From JBFWUW01 sp050247075 (lineage in GTDB: Bacteria; Planctomycetota; Planctomycetia; Pirellulales; JBFWUW01), in NCBI GenBank assembly GCA_050247075.1, contig JBFWUW010000004.1, positions 62,001-126,000 on the forward strand: a stretch of DNA of 64,000 bases, in the 5' to 3' direction. Made by a program: the position numbers and the translations under genes. Positions 43,620 to 53,700 of this stretch are shown piece by piece. The notes under the pieces are model-generated. The model saw nothing but the letters and a program-made list of their open reading frames with translations, was not told where the DNA came from and did not search any database. Position 1 is the stretch's first letter; each line of letters opens with the position of its first letter.

Positions 43620-45107
43620 TTACGCCTTTGACGAATTTTCCGATGATAGCACCGCCGGCTGGGATGGCGGCGGTGCTTGCAACAGGTTTTCGCCCTCGTG
43701 CAGTGGCTGCACCCCGCGGGCCTGTTTTTCGATCGTGGCGGCTTCGCTGGTCAAACCGCCTTCGGCCGAGGTGGACGTGGCATCGAGCGCTTCCGTTGGC
43801 CGGGGGGCGGAAGCGGGTTTCTTGCCAGCTTCGGCGGAAGAAGCGGTTGATCCGCCCTCTTGCATAATGACGGGCACGCCGCGCGGAAAGACAACCTCGC
43901 GGGCTTCGTCGGGCATGGAAATGCCATGCGATTGAAAGGCGATCTTCACCAGGCGAATCACGCTCGAGCGGACTTTCAGCCAGCTATGCTCGCGGCCGTT
44001 CAGCCAGAAATAGACCCGCAGGTTGATAGTGGCCGTCCCCATGCTGTCCGCCAGTACCGCGGGCTCGGGATCGTTCAGCACGGCGGGATGTTCCAGCAGC
44101 ACCTGGCGGGCCAGTTCTTGCGCCTCGTTGATGGAATCGTCGTAGCCAATACCGACCACGAAATCCTCGCGGCGGTTGGCGTTGATGGTAAAGTTGCGCA
44201 GATTGCTTTTGTAGACCGTGGCGTTGGGTATTTGTACGAGGTTACCGTCTAGCGCCATCAAGACCGTGGTGCGAATGTTCAATTGCTGCACGTAGCCGGT
44301 TGCGCCGGCGACTTCGATCAGGTCGCCCGTGGCAAAGGGCCGCTGCATGCTGAGAAAAATGCTGGCCAGGAAGTTCTCGGTAATGTCGCGAAAGGCGATA
44401 CCGACGGCCAACCCCACCAGGCCGGTGCCGCCGACCACCGACAGGGCCAACTGTGTCAGGCCGGCGACGCGCAAGATGATGTAGGTTCCCATGAGAAAGA
44501 CCAGCACGCCCGTCCCGCGAGCAATGGTGTTCAACAGCAGCCGGGCCTGAATGCGGCTGGCCAAGAACCGTCGCATGCCGCGCGATGCCAGCAGGCCGGC
44601 TCCCCAAGAGATGGCCAAGATCATCAGCGCGAAAGCCACGAACGGCATCGAGCGTAGAATGTCGCGCCACAGGATGCGCATGCCACTCCAGGCGGGACCG
44701 AAGTCCCAGATCGCCGGCTCACGGACCTCCATGCGGTTGGCGACCGCCACCACATCCTGGGTATTACGGGCCAGATCGCCGGCCCACTTTTTTAGATCCG
44801 CCGTCTCCGCCACTCCATTGAGAAACACCACACCCTCTTCCACCCGCACGCGCGGATCGCTGAACCACTCCGTGGCCTCCAGCACTTTTTGCAACCGCTG
44901 GCTGATCTCTTCATCGCGGGCCACGGGGTTGATGTCCACCTTGGCCGGGGCTGGAGCCAGATCACCGGCAGCGGCGTCGGGCGGCGCGTCTGTTTCTCTT
45001 CCGTCGGAACGTTGCGCCAGGGCCGACAAGGGCCAGGCATGGCCCACCAAAAAGAAAAGCACGAAACCCGCGAACTTCCACGGACCGGGGCGGTCTAGCC
45101 AGCACAT
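43620..45107 (-). CDS. MscS-family mechanosensitive channel with N-terminal BON-like segment
   Basis: A 495-aa protein from the ATG at 45107, which has AGGAG about nine bases upstream; the frame also opens at a TTG at 45134. A signal peptide (KFAGFVLFFLVGHAWPLSA) is followed by a BON-like stretch (VRVEEGVVFLNGVAETADLK). Three membrane helices follow, and the MscS core: LALSVVGGTGLVGLAVGIAF, FLASIFLSMQRPFATGDLIE, YVQQLNIRTTVLMALDGNLV, then the beta domain. The C-terminus is a Pro/Ala/Glu-rich tail. It relieves osmotic pressure; the BON segment may bind lipid. Confidence 0.9.
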   Translation of the reverse strand: MCWLDRPGPWKFAGFVLFFLVGHAWPLSALAQRSDGRETDAPPDAAAGDLAPAPAKVDINPVARDEEISQRLQKVLEATEWFSDPRVRVEEGVVFLNGVAETADLKKWAGDLARNTQDVVAVANRMEVREPAIWDFGPAWSGMRILWRDILRSMPFVAFALMILAISWGAGLLASRGMRRFLASRIQARLLLNTIARGTGVLVFLMGTYIILRVAGLTQLALSVVGGTGLVGLAVGIAFRDITENFLASIFLSMQRPFATGDLIEVAGATGYVQQLNIRTTVLMALDGNLVQIPNATVYKSNLRNFTINANRREDFVVGIGYDDSINEAQELARQVLLEHPAVLNDPEPAVLADSMGTATINLRVYFWLNGREHSWLKVRSSVIRLVKIAFQSHGISMPDEAREVVFPRGVPVIMQEGGSTASSAEAGKKPASAPRPTEALDATSTSAEGGLTSEAATIEKQARGVQPLHEGENLLQAPPPSQPAVLSSENSSKA

Positions 45108-45184
45108 GGGCGCACACTCCTGTTTGATTCCCAACGGGCCCTCGCGAACAAATGATTGCGGGCGAGTTCAGTATCTTAGCGAAA

Positions 45185-45217
45185 AGCTGATAGCTGACAG
45201 CTTCTCCGCCGACGGCT
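45185..45217. repeat. Single-arm copy of the AGCTGACAGC family
   Basis: AGCTGATAGCTGACAGCTTC followed by TCCGCCGACGGC, in the 125-bp gap between the thermonuclease and MscS genes. Same sequence type as the right arm at 4636-4660. Confidence 0.7.
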
Positions 45218-45232
45218 TATCTGGCCGCGATT

Positions 45233-45823
45233 TTACGGCAACGCCTCTTCTTCCGCGGCCTCACTCTCATGGAGTGGCAACTCGCCGCCATCCGACCATA
45301 GCCCGCGTCGCGCGTCGCGGGCTTCTTGCTGGGCAGCGCGGTAGCGGCGTTTGAAGGCGTCGGAGTAGTTGTAGCCCAGCGCAGCGCGGGCCAAGCCGGC
45401 TCGCAGCAGTTCCTCGTTGAGCAACTTGCCGTTCACATAGGCATAGGCCAGAAAGCGCTGATACCGGTCGATCCGTTCGCGGTCGAAACGGAGCGTTACC
45501 GGTTGGCGGCCGATGAAAGCACGGGTGAACTCCGCTGCCTGTGGTCCCCAGGCGGCCACGGGCTCGCCTGGCTTGACTGTCTCCGGCGCGTCGACGCCGA
45601 TCAGGCGGATGCGCGCCCCGTTCGCCAGCAGCAGCGTGTCGCCATCGACGACGCGCGCCACGGCGTATTCCCCCTCGGCCAAAGCCTCCGGCGGAACTGG
45701 CCGCGTAAAGTGCCACGCCAGCCGCCAAACAATCAGCAAGCCCACGATCGCGCCGGCAATTTTCAGCGGATCGAACCGCGGCCCAAAACGGCGCGCCACG
45801 GCGTTAGTTGGAACTGAACTCAA
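45233..45823 (-). CDS. Thermonuclease (staphylococcal nuclease-like) with membrane anchor
   Basis: A 196-aa protein. A hydrophobic helix (LKIAGAIVGLLIVWRLAW) at residues 20-40 anchors it. The SNase domain follows: ARVVDGDTLLLANGARIRLI, GVDAPET with the metal-binding and catalytic R, D and E positions, RFDRERIDRYQRFLAYAYV and NEELLRAGLARAALGY. It should cleave nucleic acid phosphodiester bonds on the outer face of the membrane. The listed start is a TTG that overlaps the previous gene by 20 bp; a GTG at 45799 would avoid the overlap. Confidence 0.9.
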   Translation of the reverse strand: MSSVPTNAVARRFGPRFDPLKIAGAIVGLLIVWRLAWHFTRPVPPEALAEGEYAVARVVDGDTLLLANGARIRLIGVDAPETVKPGEPVAAWGPQAAEFTRAFIGRQPVTLRFDRERIDRYQRFLAYAYVNGKLLNEELLRAGLARAALGYNYSDAFKRRYRAAQQEARDARRGLWSDGGELPLHESEAAEEEALP

Positions 45824-46109
45824 ACTTCTTGGCGGGTGCCGCCCCGAGCGGGTTCTTGCGCACCTTGCGGCTGCATTCCACGCACAGGTCGAACTTCATT
45901 TCCTGGTGGATCTCGTCGCAGACTTCTTCTTCCTGGCTGTTGTCGAGCTGTTCCAGTATATTCTGGATCTCGCGGAGATGGTCTCGGTCGTCGTCCTGTT
46001 CGTCAGCCGCCAGCGGATCGAACGCGGCGCTCATCTCCAGCTTGACGGTGTAACGTAGTTCGTCCGAATCAATCTCACGCTTGCAGCGGTCACAGGTGTA
46101 ATGAACCAT
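45804..46109 (-). CDS. Small zinc-ribbon-like protein
   Basis: A 101-aa soluble protein with a pair of cysteines at each end: YTCDRCKREIDSDELRYTV and FDLCVECSRKVRKNP. The middle is acidic and helical (LREIQNILEQLDNSQEEEVC). The cysteine layout suggests one zinc ribbon split by the helical insert. AGGGGGA precedes the ATG. Family not recognised. Its end overlaps the start of the thermonuclease frame, suggesting coupling. Confidence 0.75.
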   Translation of the reverse strand: MVHYTCDRCKREIDSDELRYTVKLEMSAAFDPLAADEQDDDRDHLREIQNILEQLDNSQEEEVCDEIHQEMKFDLCVECSRKVRKNPLGAAPAKKFEFSSN

Positions 46110-46433
46110 GGAAATAATTCCCCCTCGTGCGTTGCGACGTGCCTTGCGAGCGCAGACTTCCGTTACGCAACCTTCAACTCCATCCTAACTCCATTTTCTA
46201 AAAGGGAGCAAGTGAGGTTGCAGGCTTTTTTGTACTCCGCGAAAGAAAAGAAATTGCTTACCGCGAACGATTGTACCGGTCAAATGCTTGACAAGTTGAC
46301 GGCGATTTGAACCGCTCGCTGTGCTGGCATCGCGTCAAAGTGTTGGGCCACGTCTGGAAACGCGCGCCACGCTCCCTCTCCCGGTACTCCGGGAGAGGGA
46401 GAAAAACCGCCGCGGCTATTCCAAGTGGGTAAC
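46110..46433. other. Gap with a CCCTCTCCC hairpin
   Basis: No gene is supported. At 46371-46402 TCCCTCTCCCGG-TACT-CCGGGAGAGGGA is a perfect stem like those inside the MITE-like elements at 29945 and 49120, but without their terminal repeats. It lies 31 bp after the MFS stop and could end that transcript. Confidence 0.6.
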
Positions 46434-47792
46434 CTATTCGCCGCCTGGCCGCCGCAGGGCGGACTCGGTATCGATCAACAGCCACAACAACGCACCCAGG
46501 GCGACAATCACACAGGCCACGGCGATCGCCGCCGGCCAGCCGTAATGCTTGCCAATCCAGGGAGTGCAGATCGGCGCCAGCAGGCTGCCGGCGTTCCCCA
46601 CGGTATTCAAGAAAGCACCAGCCAGCCCGCCGCGGCGCGGTTCGAGCGCCGGCGCGGATGTCCAAAACAGTCCCTCGCACAACCCCAGTGCGCCGAGCGC
46701 CAGCGAAAAGCAGAGCACGATCATCCCCTGCTGCCTGGCGGCCAGCCCCAGCGGCGCTAACGTCGCGCTTAGGCCCATGGCTGTCATGGCCACCACGCGG
46801 CTGCCGCGGCGATGACCTAGCCAGCGCCCCAAGCGGTCGGCGAACATGCCGCCACAGACCATGCCGACGGCCATCGCCATGTACACGACAAACGTGGCAT
46901 CGCGGCTAGCTTGTTCCTTTAGTTCCAAGACTTTTTGGAAGTAGTACCCGATCCAGTAGAAGAACAAGTATTGATAGTAGCCCACCGCGGCATAGCTCAG
47001 CGACAGCAACACCAGTTGCCGATTGCGCAGCAGCCCCAGCAGGTCGCGCGGGGCAACCTTGGTACGGGCGGGAACTCCTCCGCCAGCTTGCACCATGTCT
47101 CGCTCGGCCCGGTTTGTCCATCGATGGCAGGCCACGTCATCCGCCGACAACAGCAGCCACAGAATTGAGAACACCGCCAATACCATCCCGCTCACTACAA
47201 AGGCTAGCGGCCAATCGAGCAGATCCATCATCCAGCCGAACAACGGAAAGACCACGGAGACACCCACCAACGCGCCGGCCGTCACCAGGCCATTGGCGGT
47301 GGAACGGCTCGTCAGCGGCATCCATAGCGAGACGCTACGGGCCGCGCCGGGATGTAGCGCCACGCTCATGCCGCCCGCCACAGCGCGTATGGCAATCAGC
47401 GGCAGCAGCAGCGAAGCGATCGGCAATTGAGCCAGCCCTAGCCCGCCGGTCAGCATGACGCACAGCCCCAGGCCCATTCCCATGCCGGCCAAGGCCCGCC
47501 TCGGCCCGATGACATCGATCAGCCAGCCGCCGGGCAGCATTCCCGAGGTATAGACCAGCAGGAACGCCGTGTAGACCCAGCCCATTTGCGTTTCGGACAA
47601 CTTGCCCGACTTTGGTTTGGATATCTTGCCCGATTCTGTTTGAGAGATCTCCTCCGACTCGATGAACTTCTCGGTCCCCACGACCGCGATGCTGTTGCGG
47701 TTGAAATGCCCTTGAAACGTAAAACCCATCAGCATGGCCACGATCAGCCAGCGGATGTTGGTGGCGCGCGGCTGGAAGGCTGGTTCGGTCAT
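46434..47792 (-). CDS. MFS transporter
   Basis: A 452-aa protein from the ATG at 47792 (MTEPAFQPRATNIRWLIVAM); the open extension to 47951 is not protein-like. Twelve hydrophobic segments are present, with MFS motif A-like GGWLIDVIGPRRALAGMG between helices 2 and 3 and a second half starting FADRLGRWLGHRRGSR. It resembles the ACS/organic-anion branch (sugar acid or phosphate-type substrates), but the substrate is not visible. Divergent from the M24 gene at 47944. Confidence 0.88.
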   Translation of the reverse strand: MTEPAFQPRATNIRWLIVAMLMGFTFQGHFNRNSIAVVGTEKFIESEEISQTESGKISKPKSGKLSETQMGWVYTAFLLVYTSGMLPGGWLIDVIGPRRALAGMGMGLGLCVMLTGGLGLAQLPIASLLLPLIAIRAVAGGMSVALHPGAARSVSLWMPLTSRSTANGLVTAGALVGVSVVFPLFGWMMDLLDWPLAFVVSGMVLAVFSILWLLLSADDVACHRWTNRAERDMVQAGGGVPARTKVAPRDLLGLLRNRQLVLLSLSYAAVGYYQYLFFYWIGYYFQKVLELKEQASRDATFVVYMAMAVGMVCGGMFADRLGRWLGHRRGSRVVAMTAMGLSATLAPLGLAARQQGMIVLCFSLALGALGLCEGLFWTSAPALEPRRGGLAGAFLNTVGNAGSLLAPICTPWIGKHYGWPAAIAVACVIVALGALLWLLIDTESALRRPGGE

Positions 47793-47943
47793 GCGGTGTT
47801 GATGTTGGCGAGAGTTCGAGGAGGCGGCGCTATCGCCGCGAGGGTTTGGTATCCTATCGCAGGTAATTAAGTCCCGCGAGCAGATTGACGGCCGTTTAAG
47901 ACTGGCCGCGTCCGCTGGCTGTTTTCCCCATGCGTTATCTCCC

Positions 47944-49101
47944 ATGTCCAAACACGATTTTTCCGAACAAGAATTTGCCGGCCGCCGCCAGCGCGTTCGA
48001 GATGCCCTCAGCGCCGCCGGCCTCGATTGGCTGGTGGTGTTTCATCCCGTCTCGATCCATTGGCTGACCGGTTCCGACGCCAAGAGCTACCAGGAGTTTC
48101 AGTGCCTGCTGGTTTCGGCCCAGCCAGGCCCGCTGACCGTGCTGACGCGCGAGGGCGAACGGGACGAATTTCTGGACGATGCCCTGATCGACCGCGTGCT
48201 TACTGTCGGCGGAAGAGAACCGGAAGACCCCATCGCGGCCTTTCGGCAATTGGCCGATTCGATTGGCCTGCGCAGCGGCCGCGTCGGCATGGAAGTGCCA
48301 GCGTATTACTTGCACCCGTTGCATTACGTGCAGCTCAAAGAGTACTTGGGAACAGCCTTGGCGGCCGAGCCAACCAACCTGATTCACGATCTCAAGCTGG
48401 TCAAATCGCCGGCGGAACTGGCGTACATCCGCCGGGCCAGCCAGATCGCCGATACCGCCATGCGTGTCTTTGCCGATTCGCTGGCTCCTAGCCGCAGCGA
48501 GTTACAGGTGGCGGGGGAGGTCTACCGCAGCCTGCTGGCCGCGGGCAGCGGCATGGCGGCCAGCCCCATGAATCTGGTGTCGGGCGAGCGGTCGTGCTTT
48601 AGCCACGGCGCGCCCACGGAGCGCATCTTGCAAAGTGGCGATTACGGCAGCGTGGAATACGGGGCCATGTACCGCCGCTACACCGCCACCATCGGCCGGC
48701 AGTTTTGCCTGGGCACGCCCACTGCACGGATGCGCGAACTGTACGACCTGGTTCGGCGGGCCTGCGATGCGCAGATCGCCGAGATTCGCGCTGGCGTGCC
48801 GGCCATTGTTCCGCACGAAGCCGCCAAGCGCGTGATTGCCCAAGCGGGACTAGACCGCGGCCGCGTCCACACGTCGGGCTATGGCCTGGCCCCCGGCTTT
48901 CCGCCGACCTGGGGCGAACCGCTGCACATGTTCGGCGGCAGCACCTACACGCTGCAAGCCGGCATGGTGGTTACGGTCGAGCCGCCCGTTTTTCTGGGCG
49001 ATGAAAAACTTGGGGCACGCATCATCGACAACGTGCTAGTCACCGAGCGAGGTGCGGAATTGTTATCAACTTTCAGCCGCGATTTGATGGTGGTGGGTTG
49101 A
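47944..49101 (+). CDS. M24-family protein (creatinase/ectoine hydrolase-like, Xaa-Pro peptidase fold)
   Basis: A 385-aa pita-bread-fold protein. An N-terminal creatinase domain (residues 1-140) is followed by the C-terminal domain: SPAELAYIRRASQIADTAM, GDYGSVEYGAMYRRYTATIG, GYGLAPGFPPTWGE and VVTVEPPVFLGD. The positions that carry the metal-binding Asp pair and the His of true aminopeptidases read E, T and Y, so metal-dependent peptidase activity is doubtful. The GYGLAPGFPPTWGE stretch is closer to creatinase and ectoine hydrolase. Substrate unknown. It stands 25 bp from the MITE-like element. Confidence 0.85.
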   Translation: MSKHDFSEQEFAGRRQRVRDALSAAGLDWLVVFHPVSIHWLTGSDAKSYQEFQCLLVSAQPGPLTVLTREGERDEFLDDALIDRVLTVGGREPEDPIAAFRQLADSIGLRSGRVGMEVPAYYLHPLHYVQLKEYLGTALAAEPTNLIHDLKLVKSPAELAYIRRASQIADTAMRVFADSLAPSRSELQVAGEVYRSLLAAGSGMAASPMNLVSGERSCFSHGAPTERILQSGDYGSVEYGAMYRRYTATIGRQFCLGTPTARMRELYDLVRRACDAQIAEIRAGVPAIVPHEAAKRVIAQAGLDRGRVHTSGYGLAPGFPPTWGEPLHMFGGSTYTLQAGMVVTVEPPVFLGDEKLGARIIDNVLVTERGAELLSTFSRDLMVVG

Positions 49102-49119
49102 AGCAACCGAGCACTGTTT

Positions 49120-49288
49120 AGGATTCGGTACGAAATAACTTCCCCAATTGGCTCCCTCTCCCGGTACTCCGGGAGAGGGTTGGGGAGGGGGGGATGTGAC
49201 GAAATGGACGCCAACAGCCGGCCCTAACCCCGGCCCTCTCCCAAAGGGAGAGGAGTTCGCATGAGGAAGTTATTTCATGTCGCATCCT
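49120..49288. mobile_element. MITE-like element with 26-bp terminal inverted repeats, copy 2
   Basis: Ends at 49120-49145 and 49263-49288 are inverted copies of the same 26-bp sequence as copy 1 (core AAATAACTTCC), with about five mismatches. Two CCCTCTCCC/GGGAGAGGG stems lie inside. Relative to copy 1 it is inverted. Its right edge abuts the stop codon of the ceramidase-like gene. Copies at 29945 and 49120 show it is mobile or was. Confidence 0.75.
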
Positions 49289-50595
49289 TACTTCTTTGGC
49301 GCAAACGACTGAAACACGTCGGCCAGCACTTTGTCCGCCAGCCGGCCAATTTCCGCCACGATTAGCGGTTCGGCCTCTGGCAGCAAGGGGGAGGATTCGG
49401 GTTCGTAGCCGCCGAATTGATGCGACTCGGCCGTGCAGATGTAGCCCAGGTTGCCGTTGGCGTAGCCCACCACGATGGGCACGGCCCGGTCGGCGATGGC
49501 CTTTTCGATCTGGTATCCGTACTCCACCATCGGCTCGCCGGGAATCGTGAGCAGCAGAAAGTTGCCCACCCGCAGCGCTTGCATCTCGCAGGCCAGCGGC
49601 TCTTTCTTGCCGGGCAGCTCGATGGTGCCGGTGGCCATCTTCAACGGGTAAATACTGGGCCGGCGGGCGAGTTGTTCGCGGACTACGGCCCGGTCGGCTG
49701 CCCGCACCACGGCGCACCCCAGCCCGCGGCCAGCCCATTGGATATCGGCTTCGTCGCCGCAGCGGTACGGCACGCCGGGCAGATTGGGGCGAATGTCGCC
49801 GGCGCAGCCTTGCAAGAAGAGCGACTTGGTCTTGGGTCCGTAGACCATTTCCACGAAGCGCTGGGCCTCGCCGGGAAAGTCAGCGCTGATCTTGGGGTAT
49901 CCGCCAGGATGCGGCGGGGTGAAACGGTCGCCCCAGGTGAAGATGCAAGGATGGCAAACGGCGTGCATGACGACCGCCATCGGCTCGATGGAAGTGCCGT
50001 CGTCAAGCCGCAGAACTTTCACTCGGTGGTCGCAGGGGCCGTCCGCATTCAGCCGCACCAGCGCCCGTCCGTTGACGACCTGGCGGCGATTGATGTTGAA
50101 GTCGATGCTGTCCTCGGCGTAGCCAATCGTCACCGGCCGCTTATTCTGGGCTGCTTCGCCCGCGGCGGCCGCGACCTTGTCCACCATTTCGCGGCTCCAG
50201 GGTGTTTCCCGCGACCAGCCCGGCCCGGAGTGGTTGTGCGACGCGGCCACCATGATCCGGTCCCGCGGAATGCCGGCCTTATTCGCGATAGCTTCGCGCA
50301 GTTCCGCCACCATTTCTCCATTCGCGCTTATCAGATCGAGCGTGACCACGGCGGCCTGTACATCGCCGTTGTCCAGCACAAGTACGCCCGCGCGGATTGG
50401 ATCGCGCACCCCGCTCGTCGGACGGACATGTCCCACCACGGGCGTGTCGGGCGGCGGCGTGATATCGGCCTTGGCCACCCCCGCCTTCAAGTTCGACTCC
50501 ACCCGAAAGTGAAAGTCCTCGTCGGCACGGACTCCAACCGACCCAGCGGCAAGCAACAACGGCAGCAACAACCGCAGCCAACAGCGATTCTTCAT
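49288..50595 (-). CDS. Neutral/alkaline non-lysosomal ceramidase-like secreted protein
   Basis: A 435-aa protein from the ATG at 50595 (MKNRCWLRLLLPLLLAAGSV signal peptide, cleavage near VRADED); the open extension to 50991 is not protein-like. The domain shows GVAKADITPPPDTPVVGHV, ASHNHSGPGWSRETPW, AVVMHAVCHP and FLQGCAGDIRPN, the metal-binding and catalytic motifs of the neutral/alkaline ceramidase N-terminal family. It should hydrolyse amide-linked lipids or similar outside the cytoplasm. Shorter than animal ceramidases, lacking the C-terminal domain, as is common in planctomycetes. Confidence 0.9.
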   Translation of the reverse strand: MKNRCWLRLLLPLLLAAGSVGVRADEDFHFRVESNLKAGVAKADITPPPDTPVVGHVRPTSGVRDPIRAGVLVLDNGDVQAAVVTLDLISANGEMVAELREAIANKAGIPRDRIMVAASHNHSGPGWSRETPWSREMVDKVAAAAGEAAQNKRPVTIGYAEDSIDFNINRRQVVNGRALVRLNADGPCDHRVKVLRLDDGTSIEPMAVVMHAVCHPCIFTWGDRFTPPHPGGYPKISADFPGEAQRFVEMVYGPKTKSLFLQGCAGDIRPNLPGVPYRCGDEADIQWAGRGLGCAVVRAADRAVVREQLARRPSIYPLKMATGTIELPGKKEPLACEMQALRVGNFLLLTIPGEPMVEYGYQIEKAIADRAVPIVVGYANGNLGYICTAESHQFGGYEPESSPLLPEAEPLIVAEIGRLADKVLADVFQSFAPKK

Positions 50596-50717
50596 CAGAC
50601 AGTCTCCGCAGTAAGAAGATGCACGGGCACCTATGCAGGATAACCAGCGGCAAGCCGCGGAGCTACGTAGACGCACGGCTCCAGCCCCCCGGCGCTTCCG
50701 CCTCGGCTGATTCTCGA

Positions 50718-50750
50718 AAGCTGATGGCTGACAGCTTTTCCGCTGACGGC
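50718..50750. repeat. Single-arm copy of the AGCTGACAGC family
   Basis: AGCTGATGGCTGACAGCTTT followed by TCCGCTGACGGC lies in the 193-bp gap between the ceramidase-like and CRTAC1-like genes, same family as 4600 and 45185. Confidence 0.7.
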
Positions 50751-50788
50751 CTTTCAAGTGTCTGGGTCCGGCCAACTTCGCTAAGCTG

Positions 50789-53700
50789 CTACGTGCCTGG
50801 CCGGACGTGTTGCCCGCAATTGGAGGGCATTTTGTTCTGTTCGTCGGTAGGCCAATGGCGGGTGTCGCCTGCGCCGCGCAGCAGCCGCCAGAAGGCGGCG
50901 TGGTCTTGCCGCCGCGTTTGGTATTGGGCAAGGTAGCCGCGGTAATGGGGCGAATCGGGAAAGGCCTCGTCGCCGGCAAAGGGGTAGCCATGCATGGCCT
51001 GAAACGGCAGGGGCTCTACTTGTTGGCCATAGGCCGTGGCCAAAACGGCATCCTTGTCCCAGCCGTTGTTGTACAACAAGAAGTCCCGCTTCCAGCCTGC
51101 CGGCGGATCGTCGGCAGGCATGTCGAACGAGACTGTCATTTCATCTCCCGATCCGAGCACGGCCAGGCGGTCGTCGTCGGCCGCCAGCAGTTCGGCTACG
51201 TCGCCATACCGCGTGAAGTTGCCGCGCATCGGGGCAAACTTGGGAATGGTGGAAACATCGCCATAGTCGTAAGAGTCGGGTCCGTGGTGGTGCCCGTCGC
51301 GCACCGCCGAAAAACCGCGAAAGTGCAAATCGGCCGCGGCGGGCCGCATCTCGGCCAGGCGCAGTTCGGCCTTAGGCTCGTCCACCGTAAAGAAGGCCTG
51401 GTCCCAGTAAAGTTCAAAGTTCGTCACGATCCTCAGGCGGTAGTCGCCGGGCGTGAACAGGCCCGACAGATCAACGGCGATCGTCTTGGTTTTGCCCCCC
51501 GGAAAGCCCATGAAAGGGCGGACTTCGCGCCATTCGCCGCTGGCGTCGGGCGTGTAAATGGCGGGCGGGCGACGCCGTGGCCAATCGGGGTTTTGCGATA
51601 TCGCCACGTTCAGCGAGGTATCGGTCGGGCGTAGCCAGCCCGTCAGGAATAGCGTGATCGCTTGAGGATCTTGCAGATCACCCAGGTCCAACTCCAGGTA
51701 GTGCTCATCGACGTAGCCCATCATCTTTAAACGGTCGTAGCCGCGAAAGAAATCGCCATCCACCCGACGCAAGACTTCCGCGACATCGCGGCCATGCTTG
51801 TCGCGGGCGGCGGCCGGTTCGCGCGGCTGGCTGACGGTGTGAATCTTAAATTGCGAAATCTCCGGCGGGCCGACCTTTTCGTTGGTGAAGACTTGCACGT
51901 CGGCCGGGTGGTCCACGGCGATCAGTTTGACGCTGTCAAAGTAGGTCGCTTCCCACAGTTCCTCGGTCAACTGAATGGTGTATTGGCCGTCGCGCGGCAG
52001 CAGCTTGTCGCCGGCAATCTTCAGATACTCCCAGGCTCGCGGTTGGGCAAACACGCCTTCCACGTGCTGCAAGCCTAGCGGCGCATTCCAGCAAGTGTCA
52101 GTCAAAAAGACAAACCGCTCGCCATCCCAAGTGTAAAGGTACGGGCACGAACTTGACAGGCGGTGGACCTCGCAGATTTCGCTGTCCGGCTGTGGGTGTA
52201 CAATCACCTGAGGTACGCCGTTGGTCCACAGCACCCGCAACACGTCGGGCTTGTCGATCGGTCCCAGGCCAAAATGCGTGACCTGGCCCGTGATCATCTG
52301 TTCGCGATACCAGGGCCCAAACTTGAGTTCGGCGGTTGAACCGATGGAGTAATGGTTGACGCGGCCCGTCCCCTTGTCGTCGATCTCGCCGCGGACACGC
52401 AGGTTGATCCAATGGTTCTTGTTGCCGCCGTCGTTGTCGTAGACCTCAATGAACGAATCACTGGCGATCACCAGGTCTCCGTCGCCGTCGGCATCCATAT
52501 CGGCCACGGCGCAAGCCGCGACTTGCGTGGGAACCTCGTCGAATGGCTCGCGGCTAATGGGCTGCAAGCCATTCGCAGTCCCCCCTAGCACCGTCAGCCG
52601 GCCTTCCGCCCAGCCCACCACGTCGCTGTAGCTATCGTTGTCCAAGTCAAACATAGCCAGCTTGGCGGCCGCGGCGGGCAACTTTATGGCGGGGGAGCGG
52701 GCATTGGCTTGGCCGGGCTCCAGGGTTTCCGTCCGCACCACAACCAACTGTTCCCCGCTGCCGCCCAGTAAGTCCCACGAGGCCGTGCCCGTCAGGTCGG
52801 CCGCGGCCAGCGAGGTGACACCTTGGTTCAAAGCCGAAAAACCGGCCGGCAGCGCCTGCCAACGCAACACGCCATGCCGCAAGTTCTCCAGGTAACCGGC
52901 TGGCTGGTTGGGACCGGCCAGCATCAGGTCCAGGTCGAGATCCCGATCGAAATCGACCGCCACTAGGGCGGTCGACCGGACCTCGTCGGGTGGCAAGGCC
53001 GAGCGGTCGGTGATGTCATAAAACAGGGCCTCGCCGCGATTGGCCCAGATTTGCAGGCCGTCCGCGGTGGAAAGAGCCAGGTCCAAGTCGCCGTCGTGGT
53101 CGATATCGACAAGGGTGGCCGCCAGTACGTTCCGCAAAGCCGGAAACGCTTCTGACTGCTCGACCAGCGTCAATTGTCGGCTGGGAGTGTCGGCGGCGAT
53201 CTCATTTCGAAACACCTGCACGCCGCCGCTGCCCCAGGCCACCACGTCCATATCGGCCTGATTGCACAGGCCGTTGTCCTTGGTTTTTACGAGGTCGCGG
53301 TCCAGATCGGCCGTCAATAAGCCAGACATGCCGGGCAAGGTCTCCACCGCTGCCAGCGATTGCCAGGCCTCGCCCCCCTCCGTCCGGCCGAAGACTTCCA
53401 CGCGGCCGCCCGCCAAGGCCATTATATCGGCGCGGCCATCCAGATCGAAGTCGGGCGTGAGCAGATCGACCACGCCCGCCAATGGAATGCGGTCCTGTTC
53501 GCCCGACGACCGGAAAGTGACATTGGCCAGCGGTGCTTCATCGTCCAAACCGCCAGCGATTTCCAACGGGCAGAGGCCGCTGGCAAAGTCCAACACGATG
53601 TAGTTTAGAGGATGCCGGACGACGCGGCGGCGGTCACTGGCTTCCCATTCGTCTCCGACGATTAAATTGGATACCTTCAAGACATCGTTGCGAGCTTGCG

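Noticed and set aside
49288..50991. 567-aa version of the ceramidase-like protein
   Set aside because: The N-terminal 132 residues are low-complexity and hydrophilic; the signal peptide at 50595 marks the true start.
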